Shown: positions 53,392-64,000 of the stretch, piece by piece
Position numbering within the stretch: position 1 is the stretch's first letter
Layout: each line of letters begins with the position of its first letter
NCBI GenBank assembly: GCA_021205365.1
Contig: JAJPXP010000014.1
Span: forward strand, 35,740-99,739
Source of the DNA: Clostridia bacterium
Lineage (GTDB): Bacteria; Bacillota; Clostridia; Oscillospirales; Butyricicoccaceae
DNA: 64,000 nucleotides
Reading direction: 5' to 3'
Program-made: the position numbers and the translations under genes
The notes under the pieces: model-generated
Told to the model about the DNA's origin: nothing
Databases searched by the model: none
The model's input: only the letters and a program-made list of their open reading frames with translations

Positions 53392-55334
53392 TGGTTACCG
53401 TAGCAAAGACTGCAGGCTTTTGCTTTGGCGTGCGGCGTGCTGTGGAAATGGCAGAGCGTGCGTGCCAGGAATATGGCAGCATTTGGGCGCTGGGTGATAT
53501 TATCCACAATACCCACGAGGTACAGCGCCTGGAACGTATGGGTGTCCACAAGGCAGAACAGGTAGAGGATATTCCAAACGGCGTGCCAGTGCTCATTCGT
53601 GCCCATGGCGTGCCGGAAGCTGTGATCCGTGCTCTGGAGGACAAGGGATGCACGATCGTGGATGCTACATGCCCGTTTGTGGGAAAAATCCATCGGATTG
53701 CCCGGGAGGAAAGCCGGAATGGCCGGCGCGTGGTCATCATAGGTTCCCGTAACCATCCCGAGGTTGTGGGCATTCAGGGCTGGTGCGGTGATTCCGAGGT
53801 GTATGAAACACCGGAGGAACTGGAACGCGCATTGTGCACGGTGTCGGAAAATGGGCAGGATTTGCGGGAAATTCCGATCAGCGTGGTGGCTCAGACCACC
53901 ATCAACCGAAAAATATTTGATATTTGCGGTAAAATTATAAAAAAACAGTGTACAAATGCAAAAAAGTTTGATACAATATGTAATGCGACGGACGAGCGTC
54001 AAGCAGAGGCTCGTCTACTGGCTGGCAAATCGGACATTATGATTGTGATTGGCGACAGGAAAAGCTCTAACACAAAGCGTCTGTATGAAATCAGCACATC
54101 ACTTTGTGACCGCGTGCTATACATCGAAGATGCCACTGGGCTGACAGGGAACGAAGCCCAGGGTATGGAGCAGCCATATATCGGGATTACAGCAGGCGCG
54201 TCCACGCCAGCCTGGATAATTAAGGAGGTCAGAAACATTATGAGCGACGAAACAAGAATTGAAACTGGCAGCGAGGATTTTGCTGCAATGCTGGAGGAAT
54301 CCTTCAAGACTTTAAATACAGGAGATAAGGTAACCGGTACCGTTCTGAAAATTTCTCAGAATGAAGTTCATGTAGACCTGGGTGTCAAGCATGCAGCTTA
54401 TATCCCCATGCATGAGCTGTCTGATGATCCGTCCTTCAACGCTGAGGAGAGCATCAAGGTTGGCGATGACATTGAGGCTGTTGTAGTACGCGTTAACGAT
54501 GCAGAGGGCACGATCGTACTGTCCAAGAAGCGCGTTGACCAGATGAAGGGCTGGGAGTCCATCGAAGCTGCCAAGGATGAGAAGACCATTATCGAGGGCA
54601 AGGTTAACGAAGAAAACAAGGGTGGCGTTGTTGCAAGCGCATTCGGCATCCGCGTATTCATCCCGGCTTCCCAGACTGGCATCCCGAAGGGCCAGCCGCT
54701 GAGCCAGCTGGTTGGTGAGGTTGCACGTTTCCGCATCACTGAGATCAACCGTCCGAGAAAGCGCGTTGTAGGCTCCATCCGTGCTGTCGTGCAGGAAGAA
54801 CGCCGCGCTGCTGCTGAGAAGGTTTGGGCTGAGATTGAAGTTGGCAACGAGTATACCGGTACCGTTAAGTCCCTGACTTCTTATGGCGCATTTGTTGACA
54901 TCGGCGGTGTTGACGGTATGATCCATATTTCTGAGCTGTCCTGGGGCCGTATCAAGCATCCGTCTGAGGTTGTGAATGTTGGCGATACTGTTAATGTATA
55001 TGTTATCGGTCTGGACCGTGAGAACAAGAAGATTTCTCTGGGCTACAAGCGTCCGGAAGACAATCCGTGGAACGTATTCACTGCGAACTATGAGATCGGC
55101 GATACCGCTACCGTTCGTATCCTGAAGTTTATGCCGTTCGGCGCATTTGCTCAGATCATTCCGGGCGTTGACGGTCTGATCCATATTTCCCAGATTGCGA
55201 ACCGCCGTATCGAAAAGCCAGAAGAAGTTCTGGCCAAGGACGAAGAGGTAGAGGCTAAGATCATCGACATCGATACCGAGAAGAAAAAGGTTTCTCTGTC
55301 TATCCGCGCTCTGCTGAATCAGAAGGAAGACTAA
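53391..55334 (+). CDS. ispH: IspH (HMBPP reductase) fused to ribosomal protein S1
   Basis: 647 residues. Residues 1-283 are IspH, which makes IPP and DMAPP in the last step of the MEP pathway, with iron-sulphur cysteines C11 (AGFCFGV), C94 (DATCPFV) and C197 (CNATDER). Residues 300-645 hold four S1 RNA-binding repeats, for example [20 protein letters not shown]. This fusion is known in Clostridia. Methionine 284 (54240) is preceded by AAGGAGG at 54222-54228, 11 bases away, so a free four-repeat S1 protein of about 364 residues may also be made. Codon use changes little across the junction. Confidence 0.96.
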   Translation: MVTVAKTAGFCFGVRRAVEMAERACQEYGSIWALGDIIHNTHEVQRLERMGVHKAEQVEDIPNGVPVLIRAHGVPEAVIRALEDKGCTIVDATCPFVGKIHRIAREESRNGRRVVIIGSRNHPEVVGIQGWCGDSEVYETPEELERALCTVSENGQDLREIPISVVAQTTINRKIFDICGKIIKKQCTNAKKFDTICNATDERQAEARLLAGKSDIMIVIGDRKSSNTKRLYEISTSLCDRVLYIEDATGLTGNEAQGMEQPYIGITAGASTPAWIIKEVRNIMSDETRIETGSEDFAAMLEESFKTLNTGDKVTGTVLKISQNEVHVDLGVKHAAYIPMHELSDDPSFNAEESIKVGDDIEAVVVRVNDAEGTIVLSKKRVDQMKGWESIEAAKDEKTIIEGKVNEENKGGVVASAFGIRVFIPASQTGIPKGQPLSQLVGEVARFRITEINRPRKRVVGSIRAVVQEERRAAAEKVWAEIEVGNEYTGTVKSLTSYGAFVDIGGVDGMIHISELSWGRIKHPSEVVNVGDTVNVYVIGLDRENKKISLGYKRPEDNPWNVFTANYEIGDTATVRILKFMPFGAFAQIIPGVDGLIHISQIANRRIEKPEEVLAKDEEVEAKIIDIDTEKKKVSLSIRALLNQKED

Positions 55335-55357
55335 TTCCATAGTTTAGAACATCAATG

Positions 55358-55388
55358 GGGAGCATCCGCTTTGCGGGTGCTCTCTTTC
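55358..55388 (+). terminator. Terminator after the ispH/S1 gene
   Basis: GGGAGCATCCGC pairs with GCGGGTGCTCTC and is followed by a short T-rich run (TTTCCTTT). Confidence 0.7.
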
Positions 55389-55470
55389 CTTTGCGAGAAA
55401 ACGCGGGGAACTATGGACAATTTGCCGGCATACTCTGCTTTCAGCCAAAAGTGGAAAGGGGTGGCGGCAG

Positions 55471-58180
<2,710 letters not shown>

Positions 58181-58181
<1 letters not shown>

Positions 58182-58465
58182 TGGCTATCACCAGAGAAAA
58201 CGTCGAATATATCGCCAATCTTGCGCGTCTTGACCCCAAGGGCAAGGGATTTGACAAAATCGCGGAAGATATGCAGGGCATCGTTTCCATGGTCGATCAG
58301 CTGCAGGAGCTGGATCTGGGCGATATCACCGATGTCATTGATACCGAACGCAAAAATGCAATGCGTGAGGACGTGCCGGTTCCGTCCTACGACAAGGAAG
58401 AAATTCTGGCGAATGCGCCGAGCGTGGAATGCGGCGGTGTAAGCGTACCGCGCGTCGTAGAATAA
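58181..58465 (+). CDS. gatC: Aspartyl/glutamyl-tRNA amidotransferase subunit C
   Basis: 94 residues. GatC holds the GatA-GatB complex together. The N-terminal ENVEYIANLARLDP helix and the C-terminal RKNAMREDVPVPSY segment match the family. It overlaps the ligA stop by 1 bp and is followed by gatA after 14 bp. Confidence 0.93.
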
Positions 58466-58479
58466 GGGAGGCATCATAA

Positions 58480-59937
58480 ATGGAATTATACCAGAAGACA
58501 GCTGCCGAACTGTCGGCAATGCTGAGAAATAAAGAGGTCAGCTCCGTGGAACTGACAAAGGCAGCGTTTGCACGCACTGCCGAAGTAGAGGACAAGGTCG
58601 GCGCATATATCACACTGACCGAGGAAAAAGCACTGGCAGATGCCGCTGCAATGGATGCAAAGCTTGCAGCAGGAGAAGCACTTTCCCCGCTGGCGGGAGT
58701 TCCGGTTTCCGTGAAGGACAACATCTGTACCAAGGGTATCAAGACAACCTGTGCTTCTAAAATGCTGGAAAACTTCCAGCCACCGTATGATGCAACAGTG
58801 ATGGATAAGCTGAATGCAGCTGGTTTGATTATGACCGGCAAGACCAATCTGGATGAGTTTGCAATGGGCTCTTCCTGCGAAAATTCCGCACTGCAGAAGA
58901 CCCGCAACCCACATAACCTTGACCATGTAACCGGCGGCTCTTCCGGCGGCGCAGCAGCCTCTGTTGCAGCAGGTGAGGTTTCCATTGCCGTTGGTTCTGA
59001 TACTGGCGGCTCTATCCGTCAGCCGGCTTCCTTTTGTGGCGTTGTCGGCATGAAGCCAACCTATGGTACCGTATCCCGCTATGGCCTGATTGCATTTGCA
59101 TCCTCTCTGGATCAGATCGGCCCATTTGGTCGCTGCGTAGAAGATGTTGCTATGCTGACTGATGTCCTGCGCGGCTATGATAAAATGGATTCCACCAGCT
59201 ATCCACGCGAATATGAGAGCTTGACAGCAGGTCTGAATGCGGATATCAAGGGCATGAAGATCGGCCTGCCGAAGGAATATTTCGGGGAAGGCATTTCCGA
59301 AGAGGTAAGCAAAGCCGTTCTGGCGGCTGCTGAAACGTATCAGCAGCTGGGGGCAGAGGTTGTGGAAATTTCCCTGCCATTGTCCAAGTATGCACTGCCG
59401 ATTTACTATATCCTGTCTTCCGCAGAGGCATCATCCAATCTGGCGCGCTTTGACGGCGTCAAGTACGGCTATCGTGCGGAAAGCTTTGATGGCATTATTG
59501 ACCTGTATGTCAAGTCCAGAAGTGAAGGCTTTGGTCAGGAGGTACAGCGCCGTATTATGCTGGGTACCTATGTACTGTCATCCGGTTACTATGATGCATA
59601 TTACAAGAAGGCACGTGCTGCACAGCGTGCTATCCGTGCGGACTATGCGAAGGCATTTGAGCAGGTTGACGTCATCCTGACTCCAGTTGCACCGACTACC
59701 GCTTATAAGGTTGGGGAAAAGACCGCAGATCCGCTGCAGATGTACATGGGTGATATCTGCACTGTATCGGTTAACATTGCAGGTCTGCCGGCTATGGTTC
59801 AGCCCTGCGGCTTTGATTCCGACAAGCTGCCGATCGGTATGCAGCTGATTGGTCCGCGTTTTGGTGAGCAGAAGCTGGTCAATGCCGGTCTGGCATTTGA
59901 GAAGGCCTCTGGCCTGTCCAATATCGTGGCGCTGTAA
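58480..59937 (+). CDS. gatA: Aspartyl/glutamyl-tRNA amidotransferase subunit A
   Basis: 485 residues, amidase signature family. GatA releases ammonia from glutamine for the amidation of mischarged tRNA. The catalytic Ser-cisSer-Lys region includes GVPVSVKDNICTKG and TGGSSGGAAASVAAGE with GSDTGGSIRQPASFCG. A GGGAGG site precedes the ATG. Together with gatB and gatC it implies that Gln-tRNA and perhaps Asn-tRNA are made by transamidation. Confidence 0.97.
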   Translation: MELYQKTAAELSAMLRNKEVSSVELTKAAFARTAEVEDKVGAYITLTEEKALADAAAMDAKLAAGEALSPLAGVPVSVKDNICTKGIKTTCASKMLENFQPPYDATVMDKLNAAGLIMTGKTNLDEFAMGSSCENSALQKTRNPHNLDHVTGGSSGGAAASVAAGEVSIAVGSDTGGSIRQPASFCGVVGMKPTYGTVSRYGLIAFASSLDQIGPFGRCVEDVAMLTDVLRGYDKMDSTSYPREYESLTAGLNADIKGMKIGLPKEYFGEGISEEVSKAVLAAAETYQQLGAEVVEISLPLSKYALPIYYILSSAEASSNLARFDGVKYGYRAESFDGIIDLYVKSRSEGFGQEVQRRIMLGTYVLSSGYYDAYYKKARAAQRAIRADYAKAFEQVDVILTPVAPTTAYKVGEKTADPLQMYMGDICTVSVNIAGLPAMVQPCGFDSDKLPIGMQLIGPRFGEQKLVNAGLAFEKASGLSNIVAL

Positions 59938-59952
59938 GGGAGGAGCAAAATC

Positions 59953-61386
59953 ATGAAATATGAGCCAGTCATCGGCCTGGAAGTCCATGCCGAGCTTTCT
60001 ACAAAGACAAAAATTTTCTGTGGCTGCAGCACTGCCTTCGGCGCAGAAATCAATACACATGTCTGCCCGGTCTGCACCGGTCAGCCAGGTGCACTGCCGG
60101 TGCTGAACAAGCAGGTGGTACACTATGCGGCAAAGATGGGTATTGCAACCCATTGCACCATCAATCAGCTGTGCAAATCTGACCGCAAGAACTACTTCTA
60201 TCCTGACCTGCCGAAGGCATATCAGATTTCCCAGTTCGATGTACCGATCTGCGAAAACGGTTATGTTGATTTTGAGGTAAACGGCGAACCGAAGCGCGTG
60301 CGCTTTGAGCGTATCCATTTTGAGGAAGACGCAGGCAAGCTGCTGCATGATGAAGGAGATGGCACGGTTGTTGACTTCAACCGTTGCGGCGTTCCGCTGA
60401 TTGAGATGGTAACACGTCCGGATATCCATTCCGCTGCAGAAGCAAAGGAATTTTTGGAAACTGTCAAGACAACGCTGTCCTATCTGCAGATTTGCGACTG
60501 CCGCATGGAGGAAGGTTCTATCCGTTGTGATGTCAATGTATCTGTCCGTCCGATGGGCAGTGAAAAGCTGGGAACCCGTGTTGAGATGAAGAATATCAAT
60601 TCTTTCTCAGCAGCAGAGCGTGCCATTGAATACGAAGTCAATCGTCAGATTGATGTTCTGGAAGAGGGCGGTACAATTATTCAGGAAACCCGCCGCTGGG
60701 ATGATTCCAGAGGAAAGAATCTGGTGATGCGTTCCAAGGAGGATGCGCAGGATTACCGTTATTTCCCAGACCCGGATTTGGTTGCTGTTGAAATTGATGA
60801 TGCGTGGCTGGAACAGATTAAGTCGGAAATTCCGGAGCTGCCGCAGTCCCGTTATGCGCGTTATATCAAGGATATTGGCCTGCAGCCAAAGGAGGCGCGC
60901 ATTTTGTCTGATGCTTATGACAAGGCATGCCTGCTCGATGAAGGCGTTGCGATGGGCAGAGTGGATTCCAAGTCCATTGCAAACTGGATTCTGTCTGATA
61001 TTTCCAAGTATCTCAATGACAAGGGATTGGAACTGAAAGATACCAAGCTGGCTGCTGCAAAGCTGGTTGATATGATCGAAATGATCGAGAAGAATACCAT
61101 CTCTGGCAACGCAGGCAAGAAGGTACTGATTCAGCTGTTTGAGACAGATGACAGTGTAGACGCGATCGTGGAGAAGCTTGGCCTGAAGCAGGTATCGGAC
61201 GAAGGTGCGATTCAGAAGCTGGTGGATGAGGTTCTGGCAGCCAACCCGAAGTCTGTGGCAGACTATAAGGGCGGCAAGAAGAATGCCATCGGATTCCTTG
61301 TCGGACAGTGCATGAAGGCTTCCAAGGGCAAGGGCAACCCGAAGATGATTAACCAGCTGCTGAGCAAGACGCTGGCGAACATGTAA
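59953..61386 (+). CDS. gatB: Aspartyl/glutamyl-tRNA amidotransferase subunit B
   Basis: 477 residues. GatB binds the mischarged tRNA and carries the kinase/amidotransferase site. EPVIGLEVHAELSTKTKIFCG and the cysteine-bearing CPVCTGQPGALPV open the protein; RCDVNVSVRP and the C-terminal YqeY-like tail follow. AGGAGC precedes the ATG. It ends the ligA-gatCAB run. Confidence 0.97.
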   Translation: MKYEPVIGLEVHAELSTKTKIFCGCSTAFGAEINTHVCPVCTGQPGALPVLNKQVVHYAAKMGIATHCTINQLCKSDRKNYFYPDLPKAYQISQFDVPICENGYVDFEVNGEPKRVRFERIHFEEDAGKLLHDEGDGTVVDFNRCGVPLIEMVTRPDIHSAAEAKEFLETVKTTLSYLQICDCRMEEGSIRCDVNVSVRPMGSEKLGTRVEMKNINSFSAAERAIEYEVNRQIDVLEEGGTIIQETRRWDDSRGKNLVMRSKEDAQDYRYFPDPDLVAVEIDDAWLEQIKSEIPELPQSRYARYIKDIGLQPKEARILSDAYDKACLLDEGVAMGRVDSKSIANWILSDISKYLNDKGLELKDTKLAAAKLVDMIEMIEKNTISGNAGKKVLIQLFETDDSVDAIVEKLGLKQVSDEGAIQKLVDEVLAANPKSVADYKGGKKNAIGFLVGQCMKASKGKGNPKMINQLLSKTLANM

Positions 61387-61406
61387 TTTGATATTTTGGG
61401 ACAAAA

Positions 61407-61446
61407 ATGGCAGGCGCATTGTTTACAGAAACGGTGTGCCTGCCAT
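61407..61446 (+). terminator. Weak terminator after gatB
   Basis: ATGGCAGGCGCA pairs with TGTGCCTGCCAT over a 16-base loop. The plus-strand T run is poor (ATATTT); the minus strand would have TTTTTGT, although no minus-strand gene ends here. Confidence 0.5.
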
Positions 61447-61483
61447 ATATTTCCACGCATCGGCGGGAATGTTTTGTTTTGGG

Positions 61484-61512
61484 TTTACTTTCACAAGTTA
61501 ACGTGTTACAAT
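61484..61512 (+). promoter_or_regulatory. Putative promoter of the YerC-like gene
   Basis: TTTACT and TACAAT are 17 bp apart, about 50 bp before the gene. Confidence 0.55.
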
Positions 61513-61564
61513 AGATCTATGAGTAAAAGCAGGGATGAAAATTCCGATGGAGGCGTGAAATTTG

Positions 61565-61876
61565 ATGAACAGCAAACTCAGAGGACAGACAATGGACAGT
61601 CTGTTTCAGGCAATTTTGAAGCTGGAAACCATTGAAGAGTGCAGCAATTTCTTTGAGGATTTGTGCACCATCAGCGAGCTCCGCGCCATGGAGCAGCGCT
61701 TTCAGGTTGCTGCCATGCTGGATGAAGGACGCATTTATAGTGATATCGCAAAGGAAACTGGTGCATCGACTGCTACCATCAGCCGTGTCAATAAGTGCCT
61801 GACCTATGGCTCGGATGGCTACCGCATGGTATTGGATCGTATGAAGCATACAGAGGAAGATAACGAAAATGAGTGA
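61565..61876 (+). CDS. yerC: YerC/YecD-family TrpR-related DNA-binding protein
   Basis: 103 residues. The TrpR-like helix-turn-helix is visible: LCTISELRAMEQRFQVAAMLDE followed by YSDIAKETGASTATISRVNK. The target and ligand of the family are not established. GGAGG at 61549-61553 fits either a TTG at 61562 or the ATG at 61565; the ATG is chosen. It overlaps the methyltransferase gene by 8 bp. Confidence 0.9.
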   Translation: MNSKLRGQTMDSLFQAILKLETIEECSNFFEDLCTISELRAMEQRFQVAAMLDEGRIYSDIAKETGASTATISRVNKCLTYGSDGYRMVLDRMKHTEEDNENE

Positions 61877-62630
61877 ATATTCAGAGTACGCATTGCTCTC
61901 GGAATACTATGACCGCTTCACCGATGACGTGCCATACGAACGGTGGGCGGATTTTTTTGAGCGAATTTTTGAACAGAAACAGGTAAAACCTAAAATTATT
62001 CTGGATCTGGCATGTGGTACCGGTTCTCTGACCCGGATTCTTGCGCAGCGTGGCTATGATATGATTGGTGCGGATCAATCAGAGGATATGCTGATGATGG
62101 CGCAGGAAGCGTGTATGGATGTCAACTTGGAAAATCCGGTTTTGCTGCTTCATCAGCCAATGCAGGAGTTGGATTTGTATGGCAGCATAGATGCCTGCGT
62201 ATGCTGCCTGGATTCCGTAAATTATGTGGAAAATCCAGAAATGCTGCGGGAAGCGATGAAGCGTGTCTTTGCGTTTCTGGAGCCTGGAGGGCTGTTTATT
62301 TTTGATATCAACACCAGAAGCAAATTGGAACGCATTGACGGACAGAGCTTTGTCCGGGAGGACGAGGATGTGTTCTGTGTGTGGCAGTGTGTGATTGAAA
62401 ACGGCAATTTGTGCCATTATGATTTTGATATTTTTGAGTTCAATGAAGAAGGCGCATGGAACCGCTATCAGGAGCATCATGTGGAACGGATATATGAACC
62501 GGGAACACTGATGGATATGTTAGAAGAAGCAGGCTTTATTGAGATTGAACAGCGCGGTGAGCTTTCCGATGAAGCACCGGCTGAAAAAGAAGAGCGCATC
62601 TTTTTTATTGCGCGTAAACCATTGAAATGA
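61869..62630 (+). CDS. Class I SAM-dependent methyltransferase
   Basis: 253 residues. The SAM-binding motif ILDLACGTGSLTRILAQRG (motif I) is near residue 40, with MIGADQSEDML (motif II) and CLDSVNYV after it, and a C-terminal beta domain. The substrate is unknown; the family includes small-molecule and RNA methyltransferases. It is translationally coupled to the YerC-like gene, and hslO starts 9 bp after its stop. Confidence 0.87.
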   Translation: MSEYSEYALLSEYYDRFTDDVPYERWADFFERIFEQKQVKPKIILDLACGTGSLTRILAQRGYDMIGADQSEDMLMMAQEACMDVNLENPVLLLHQPMQELDLYGSIDACVCCLDSVNYVENPEMLREAMKRVFAFLEPGGLFIFDINTRSKLERIDGQSFVREDEDVFCVWQCVIENGNLCHYDFDIFEFNEEGAWNRYQEHHVERIYEPGTLMDMLEEAGFIEIEQRGELSDEAPAEKEERIFFIARKPLK

Positions 62631-62639
62631 GGAAGCAAT

Positions 62640-63542
62640 ATGAGTGATACATTAATCCGTGTGATCTGCCGCAATGCAGAGATTAAATTTACAGCGGTAC
62701 GCTCAACGGAACTGGTGGAGCGTACACGTCAGATTCATCGTACATTGCCGCTGGCAACAGCTGCACTGGGCAGAACGCTTACTGCCGCATCCATGATGGG
62801 CAGGGAGCTAAAGGATGAAAATGGCTCTGTAACGCTGCAAATCAAAGGCAATGGACCGTTGGGTACCATTACGGCAGTCGGCGATTGTGACGGCTGTGTG
62901 CGCGGTTATTTGCAGAATCCGGCAGCTGATTTGCCGTTGAAGGCCAATGGACATCTGGATGTGGGAAGCGGCGTCGGAGCGGGTTATCTGATGGTTATCA
63001 AGGATATTGGTGTCGGCGAACCGTTTACCGGAACAACCGCGCTGCATAATGGTGAGATTGCAGAGGATATTACCAAGTACTTTGCAGAGAGTGAACAGGT
63101 ACCGTCTGCTGTGGCACTGGGTATACTTGTGGACACGGATCAGCATGTCAAGCAGGCGGGCGGCTATATTGTCCAGCTGATGCCGGGGGCAACAGAGGAA
63201 GATATTACACAGCTGGAAAATAACATTGCAAAGGCCGGTGCCATTACAACGATGCTGGAGAGAGGCATGGAGCTGGAGGATATTGCACGTGCGGTACTGG
63301 ATGGCTTTGAAATTGAATTTTTGGAAAGCACACCGGTTTCCTACCGCTGTGGCTGCAGCCATTCAAAGGTAACACGTGCATTGATCAGTTTGGGCAAAGA
63401 CGAGCTGACCCGGCTGAGGGATGAGGAGGACGGCATTGAAGTCACCTGTCAGTTCTGCGACAAAATCTATAAGCTGTCAAAGGCAGACATCGATGTCCTG
63501 TTGATTGCAGCGACGGAAAAGGGTGAAAAGAACACCCAATAA
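62640..63542 (+). CDS. hslO: Redox-regulated chaperone Hsp33
   Basis: 300 residues. Hsp33 holds unfolding proteins under oxidative stress. The zinc-binding redox switch has C237 and C239 (YRCGCSHSK) and C270 and C273 (VTCQFCDKIY), the standard CxC and CxxC pair. The N-terminal chaperone core includes LGRTLTAASMMG and GDCDGCVRGYLQNP. A GAGGAAG site precedes the ATG. Confidence 0.96.
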   Translation: MSDTLIRVICRNAEIKFTAVRSTELVERTRQIHRTLPLATAALGRTLTAASMMGRELKDENGSVTLQIKGNGPLGTITAVGDCDGCVRGYLQNPAADLPLKANGHLDVGSGVGAGYLMVIKDIGVGEPFTGTTALHNGEIAEDITKYFAESEQVPSAVALGILVDTDQHVKQAGGYIVQLMPGATEEDITQLENNIAKAGAITTMLERGMELEDIARAVLDGFEIEFLESTPVSYRCGCSHSKVTRALISLGKDELTRLRDEEDGIEVTCQFCDKIYKLSKADIDVLLIAATEKGEKNTQ

Positions 63543-63611
63543 CTATATTTCCAACACTTTTGGGTACGAAAAAGAACATTGGAAAAATCTCGAAGTTTTT
63601 GAAAAAAAGTG

Positions 63612-63640
63612 TTGACAAAACCGGCCCTGTCGACTATACT
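63612..63640 (+). promoter_or_regulatory. Promoter of the tRNA-Val/Asp genes
   Basis: TTGACA and TATACT are 17 bp apart. The -10 lies in a GACTAT/ATAGTC inverted repeat. Confidence 0.8.
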
Positions 63641-63661
63641 ATAATAGTCGCTGGACGGTAC

Positions 63662-63737
63662 GGAAGTTTAGCTCAGCTGGGAGAGCATCTGCCTTACAAG
63701 CAGAGGGTCACAGGTTCGAGCCCTGTAACTTCCACCA
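63662..63737 (+). tRNA. tRNA-Val (TAC anticodon)
   Basis: GGAAGTT pairs with AACTTCC in the acceptor stem, the anticodon stem is TCTGC/GCAGA with loop CTTACAA, the T loop is GGTTCGAGCC, and CCA is encoded. Confidence 0.95.
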
Positions 63738-63740
63738 CCT

Positions 63741-63817
63741 GGCCCGGTAGTTCAGTTGGTTAGAACGCCAGCCTGTCACGCTGGAGGTCGTCGGTTCGAG
63801 CCCGATCCGGGTCGCCA
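63741..63817 (+). tRNA. tRNA-Asp (GTC anticodon)
   Basis: GGCCCGG pairs with CCGGGTC (one G-U), the anticodon stem is CCAGC/GCTGG with loop CTGTCAC, and the discriminator G and CCA are encoded. It is 3 bp after tRNA-Val, so they are co-transcribed. Confidence 0.95.
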
Positions 63818-63891
63818 GTAAAACTTCATCTTGATTCATCGTCTTCGGACGGTGAATCGGGAAAAAGTTTTCTGAAAGATGAAAAATTTTC

Positions 63892-63920
63892 TTGACAAAC
63901 AAAGATTGATATGATATAAT
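63892..63920 (+). promoter_or_regulatory. Promoter of the tRNA-Phe gene
   Basis: Perfect TTGACA and perfect TATAAT are 17 bp apart, 30 bp before the tRNA. Confidence 0.85.
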
Positions 63921-63949
63921 ATTTATCGTTGTCTAAAAGAAAATGATTT

Positions 63950-64000
63950 GCCTCTGTAGCTCAGTTGGTAGAGCAGGGGACTGAAAATCCCCGTGTCGGT
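63950..64000 (+). tRNA. tRNA-Phe (GAA anticodon), 3' end cut by the window
   Basis: The 5' part GCCTCTGTAGCTCAGTTGGT (acceptor and D arm) and an anticodon stem GGGGA/TCCCC with loop CTGAAAA are complete. The T arm and the acceptor 3' strand lie outside the window. Confidence 0.93.

Overview
The window looks like chromosomal DNA of an anaerobic, spore-forming, butyrate-producing member of the Clostridia, most likely a Butyricicoccus/Agathobaculum-type Oscillospirales relative. The genus is an inference. Support for the class: sporulation genes yunB and gerW/ytfJ, an IspH-ribosomal protein S1 fusion, a MurE with the meso-diaminopimelate motif, an oxygen-sensitive NrdD/NrdG ribonucleotide reductase, and a protein that matches butyryl-CoA:acetate CoA-transferase closely. 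Base composition is near 50% GC and even, apart from one AT-richer hydrolase gene at about 36.0-36.7 kb. I see no insertion sequence, prophage, CRISPR array or rRNA.

Layout. 0-7.8 kb: cell wall and division cluster murE(partial)-murF-mraY-ftsW-murG-divIB-ftsZ, with no murD or ftsA where they are usually found. 7.9-13.6 kb: CorA-type and MATE transporters, a soluble Ser/Thr kinase fused to leucine-rich repeats, and an AlkD-like gene that overlaps it. 13.7-19.4 kb: thioesterase, glycogen branching enzyme, cytidylate-kinase-like protein, a stand-alone S1-repeat protein, DUF951 and uridine phosphorylase. 19.5-21.7 kb: queuosine genes tgt and queA. 21.9-25.1 kb: lysine riboswitch and asd-dapA-dapB. 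26.6-28.7 kb: thiM-thiE-HAD phosphatase. 28.7-32.3 kb: NrdR-type boxes and a three-gene class III ribonucleotide reductase whose glycyl-radical domain is a separate 60-residue protein. 32.3-33.4 kb: a putative structured RNA, then xpt. 33.5-40.4 kb: butyryl-CoA transferase, EamA exporter, hydrolases, NUDIX, AraC regulator, and bioY under a BirA operator. 40.5-42.4 kb: prfC on the minus strand with an attenuator-like leader. 42.5-49.9 kb: ArsC-like, FkbM and HIT genes, then a rhomboid-free M50 protease-scpA-scpB-DUF2953-gerW run, dacF and rluB. 50.0-55.3 kb: RpiR regulator, BaiN-like flavoprotein, cmk-plsC-ispH/S1. 55.5-61.4 kb: yunB, ligA, gatCAB. 61.5-64.0 kb: YerC-like regulator, methyltransferase, hslO, and the tRNAs Val, Asp and Phe (Phe cut by the window end).

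The genes fit together mainly as housekeeping modules: peptidoglycan precursor synthesis and septation, diaminopimelate/lysine supply under lysine control, anaerobic dNTP synthesis under NrdR control, and chromosome segregation grouped with late-sporulation functions. The points most worth a second look are the split NrdD, the two unassigned RNA-like regions upstream of xpt and prfC, and the kinase-LRR/AlkD pair. Starts were chosen by ribosome-binding sites and terminator positions; several differ from the longest open frame and this is stated in each entry.
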